This document shows positions 61,066 through 64,000 of a DNA stretch of 64,000 bases, piece by piece. Every line of letters starts with the position of its first letter. Positions within the stretch are counted from its first letter, which is position 1. Below the pieces are notes generated by a model that saw only the letters and a list, made by a program, of their open reading frames with translations, was not told the origin of the DNA and ran no database searches. Source of the stretch: Henricia sp. BOLD:AAB3569 (taxonomy: Eukaryota > Echinodermata > Asteroidea > Spinulosida > Echinasteridae); the NCBI GenBank assembly GCA_037783545.1, contig JBBELK010000162.1, forward strand, positions 1,488,001 through 1,552,000, read 5' to 3'. Position numbers and translations under genes: made by a program.

Positions 61066-62032
61066 TCCGGCTCTAATTCATTATACTGACCAACTAGCAA
61101 TGGTTTTCTCTTTTTTAACATACATATTGTGGCGCGGCGCCCTCTCGCTGGGCGGTTGGTTTAACCTCTATATCACAAATATATTTATTAACCTCGTACA
61201 GGAATGAGCGGTTATCCTTGCACAAGAGGGGATAATCTACTGAACAGTGGACCTAACCTAGGGGCTGTTCGTTTGGTGGAAATATACCACCACTTTGCGA
61301 AAGAGAGACGAATTATTCAGTTACTAAGCAACCTTCAACCTCACGGAACCTACGGGGTCTAATAAGGCACACAGGGCAATGCAGTAATCCTCACAGGTGA
61401 TGGGTGGCTCTAATAAGCCTCACACATGAATCAACGTAAATGCAATACAGGTAAGCCTCACAAGTGATCAACTTAGATGAAATACGGGTAAACCACATTA
61501 CATGTACTCAATGTGCCAATAATCCTCACGGGCACGGTAAACCTCGCACGACAAGAGACAGCGAGCAGCCAACAATACAGTTTGGACTAGCCCCGGGCTA
61601 ATAATTGACCCTCACGGGACCACAAGAGAAAGGGCAAAATTTACGAGTACTATGTAGGCAATGCGACACAGGTCAACCTCAGCCGGCCTAACAGGCAAGC
61701 TCGCGTCAACCTAACTACCGCCCGTAGCCTACACCCAACCTACAAATTACCTCCTTTCTCACTCCCAGCCCCAAATTGGTCAACCCCAAACTGAACAAAT
61801 GGCTACTCACTTTCCTCCAGCGCAAGTGCAAAACACTCAGTCGCTTACTCGAAGCTATCCTCAGCGACGGCTCCTCAAAGCTTCGACGCTATGCGGCACG
61901 ATGTCTAACACCGACTTGGCGCTGTAGCTGTACGGTCTTCACAGACTGACTGTCAAGCTACCAACAGTTAACTTAGCTGCACTGTCGCTACACAGAATTC
62001 ACACGCGAGGGTGTTCACAGCACGACGCTATA
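61066..62032. other. Anonymous DNA, possible decayed LTR element
   Basis: The stretch has many CCTCACA/GGTAA words and a GCGCCCTCTCGCTGGGCGGT start that could be an LTR or promoter-like region. No LTR pair or protein domain was found in the window. Confidence 0.25.
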
Positions 62033-62133
62033 CTACACAACGTTCCTCACAGAACGACGCGACCTACACGACGTTCCTCACAGAACGACGCGACCTACAC
62101 AACGTTCCTCACAGAACGACGCGACCTACACAA
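62033..62133 (+). repeat. 31-bp tandem repeat, 3.3 copies
   Basis: The unit CTACACAACGTTCCTCACAG AACGACGCGAC stands at 62033, 62064 and 62095, followed by a partial. Copy 2 has ACACGACG in place of ACACAACG. The unit contains an AACGTT palindrome. Confidence 0.95.
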
Positions 62134-62435
62134 CTGACTCACATGATTCTAGAGCGCCCAGACATAGGCCAATGCGCGCTCGTGATTGGCTGCTGCGCGT
62201 CATGAATAATTAACTACTTAAACTTATACCAGTCCCTCCAGTTTCGTCACAATATTCCTCTGTACTTGTTTACCCAATTTCCCAGGAAAACAGCAATCGA
62301 AGAATCACAGAGCATACAGTCACTGCACGAGTGTCTCTGAAAGAAATAAAAGATATAGGATATGAATTCCAAGTCGTAATATTAATTTTCAATGTATTTG
62401 CAAGGGATTTTGATATATTTAAGCAGGAATGTGTC

Positions 62436-62462
62436 TTTTTTTTTTTTTTTTTTTTTTTTTTT
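62436..62462 (+). repeat. Poly-T run of 27
   Basis: A T homopolymer lies upstream of the SINE. It could be the antisense poly-A tail of a retrocopy, but no body was recognised upstream. Confidence 0.85.
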
Positions 62463-62559
62463 GGGCATTATCTGTTCTCTGGTTATTTCTCTCTTAGCCA
62501 AATGCGAAGGCTTGAATTCAAGTCTCATGACCGCGTACTGTGGAGACCGTGTAAGCGTT

Positions 62560-62855
62560 TGGAGTACATGTACCTAGGTTCGAGCCCCACTTCGACCAAC
62601 GTGTCTGTGTCCCTGGGCAGGGCACTTAATCCCAGTTGCCTCGTCAACCCAAGCGATATATGGGAAGCTGTTAAGGGGAATGCCACAATCTAACTGCTGA
62701 TAGGGTTGTGCGTCTGACCAGCAGCCACCTAGTTGAAGCGAAATGGTTCTGGTGATTCCCTGATGGCTTCGGTAATAATGGTAACAGCGCCTTGAGCACC
62801 CTGCAGGGTGGATATGTGCGTTATACAAATCTAATCATTATTATTATTATCTAAT
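62560..62855 (+). mobile_element. SINE with broken head and TATGTGCGTTATA tail
   Basis: A B-box-like GGTTCGAGCCCC is followed by GTGTCCCTGGGCAGGGCACT and a tail GCCTTGAGCACCCTGCAGGG TGGATATGTGCGTTATAC then ATTATTATT. The tail is shared with the SINE split by the Gypsy element. Confidence 0.75.
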
Positions 62856-63714
62856 AACAAATCACGACAGCTATTATGTAGCTCATAATAGGCTTATGTC
62901 ACCTTTGGCTTGGATAATATGACAAGAGCTTAAAATGAAAGTCTAAAAACGCATCGTTCTATATAGGCTACTTTCTTTGGGATTTGAATTAGACAGTAGT
63001 CATTTGTTTTTGGCTAAAATTGCTTTTAAATTACCAGATTACAGCCGTCCGGAAAAGTGTCTGTTTTGGACCTGGGAGAAAATTGGATAAACCGGTTTGA
63101 TCAGGTAATATTGAAGTGACATGCTTTCAACCGAGCCATCCCGCTATGTCTAAAAAATAGGGAACGTAATAGGCAGCCCCTTAAGACTTATGTCACAATC
63201 TGAAGTTAGCAAACGTGTCTATAACTCCCCAGGGTGTATGTAACATTATTTATTCTGAAGGGTTGAATAGTGTTAGGGCTAATCAAGAGTCAATTATCTT
63301 GTATTAATTAAACTAGCAAAACAGTCTATACGTAAAAGTTCCCATAATTTATCAATAAAAGAACCATTCTCGAGATTTCATCCATCCATCACTAAGGTCA
63401 ATCAGTGTTCTTACCAAATCCCGTTCATTCAAGGTTTTATGCATCTTTCGTACTTCTATAGACCAAATGAATCCTTGTATCAGTATCTAAAGCTTGTACA
63501 ACACACAAACCCATCGTCTAGATTTGGCAATAAGAATGTCACACGATCGACAGTGGAGAAGGAGCCGTTTCATCATTATTATAGTAAAGAGCAAGGGCAC
63601 AGACGAGAAGCCAAATAAGGGAGAATGTTCATTTAATTGACCCATGTGAATCCGAGGTATCTTCGATAGTCGAGTGCGACATTTGTACGATGATAACCCT
63701 ATTTTAGATATATA
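62856..63714. other. Anonymous DNA
   Basis: No gene or element was recognised. A motif AGCAAGGGCACAGACGAGAA near 63589 may be a worn SINE trace. Confidence 0.35.
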
Positions 63715-63996
63715 TTGTGCGTTTTATGAAATAACTGAAGACGTTTCTTCACGTCTGTAGTTAAATTGCATGTTAAAAAGGAAGGGTCGAGATTACTAAA
63801 ATCTAATATAAGGCATCTTTGCCCGAGGATTGGTATAGAAATATATAAACGATAATTGTGCGTTCTGTGAAAAGAACTGAAGACGTTTCTTCCATTTCTG
63901 TAGTTGAAATGCATGTTGAAAACGAAGGGTCGAGATCCCTCACATTTAGTATAAGGCGTCTTTTGCCCATAGGCTATGCGATATGCGAATAGTATA
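63715..63996 (+). repeat. Tandem duplication of about 141 bp at the window edge
   Basis: TTGTGCGTTTTATGAAATAA at 63715 and TTGTGCGTTCTGTGAAAAGA at 63856 begin two copies that also share CTGAAGACGTTTCTTC, AAGGGTCGAGAT and TATAAGGC. It may continue past the window. Confidence 0.8.
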
Positions 63997-64000
63997 TTGG

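Overview
The window is animal nuclear DNA: genes split by GT-AG introns, one minor-class intron, tRNA-derived SINEs, LINE remnants, LTR retrotransposons, a Tc1-type transposon and many palindromic MITEs. There are no operons or bacterial signals. The mix (a single-ORF Gypsy element, BEL/Pao, TTAA-type MITEs, frequent ACATGTACATGTA words) suggests a marine invertebrate, most likely an echinoderm or another invertebrate deuterostome. The species is inferred, not shown.

One host gene can be reconstructed end to end: a ZNF830 (CCDC16/OMCG1) orthologue on the minus strand, start codon at 45316 and stop at 23691. Nine exons give exactly 1005 nt (334 codons plus stop), and every splice phase matches. 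Seven introns are GT-AG. Intron 1 (45212 to 42984) is AT-AC with U12-type donor and branch-point signals. ZNF830 is itself a splicing-associated zinc-finger protein. The introns are packed with transposons, including a complete Gypsy element in intron 3 and a 2.7-kb inverted repeat in intron 8.

Layout. 1-11.3 kb: anonymous DNA with repeat families in inverted arrangements (a 2.1-kb inverted repeat, a perfect 172-bp-arm SINE palindrome, a TTAA MITE, a tandem array of hairpin motifs). 11.46-12.21 kb: foldback element with a 9-bp target duplication. 12.58-13.57 kb: pure 16-bp minisatellite in two homogeneous blocks. 14-21.2 kb: mosaic of a roughly 160-175-bp repeat in both orientations, holding an intact DD34E Tc1-like transposon. 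22-23 kb: G-rich tract and SINE. 23.7-45.3 kb: ZNF830. 45.3-49 kb: MITEs, a SINE and a possible THAP relic. 49.0-56.05 kb: complete BEL/Pao element. 56.05-58 kb: decayed LINE. 58-64 kb: MITEs, SINE, tandem repeats and one doubtful terminal exon.

Three elements look young: the Gypsy and BEL/Pao elements each have LTR pairs that read as identical plus 5-bp target duplications, and the Tc1-like element has an open transposase and matching ends. No CRISPR, rRNA or convincing free-standing tRNA gene was found.
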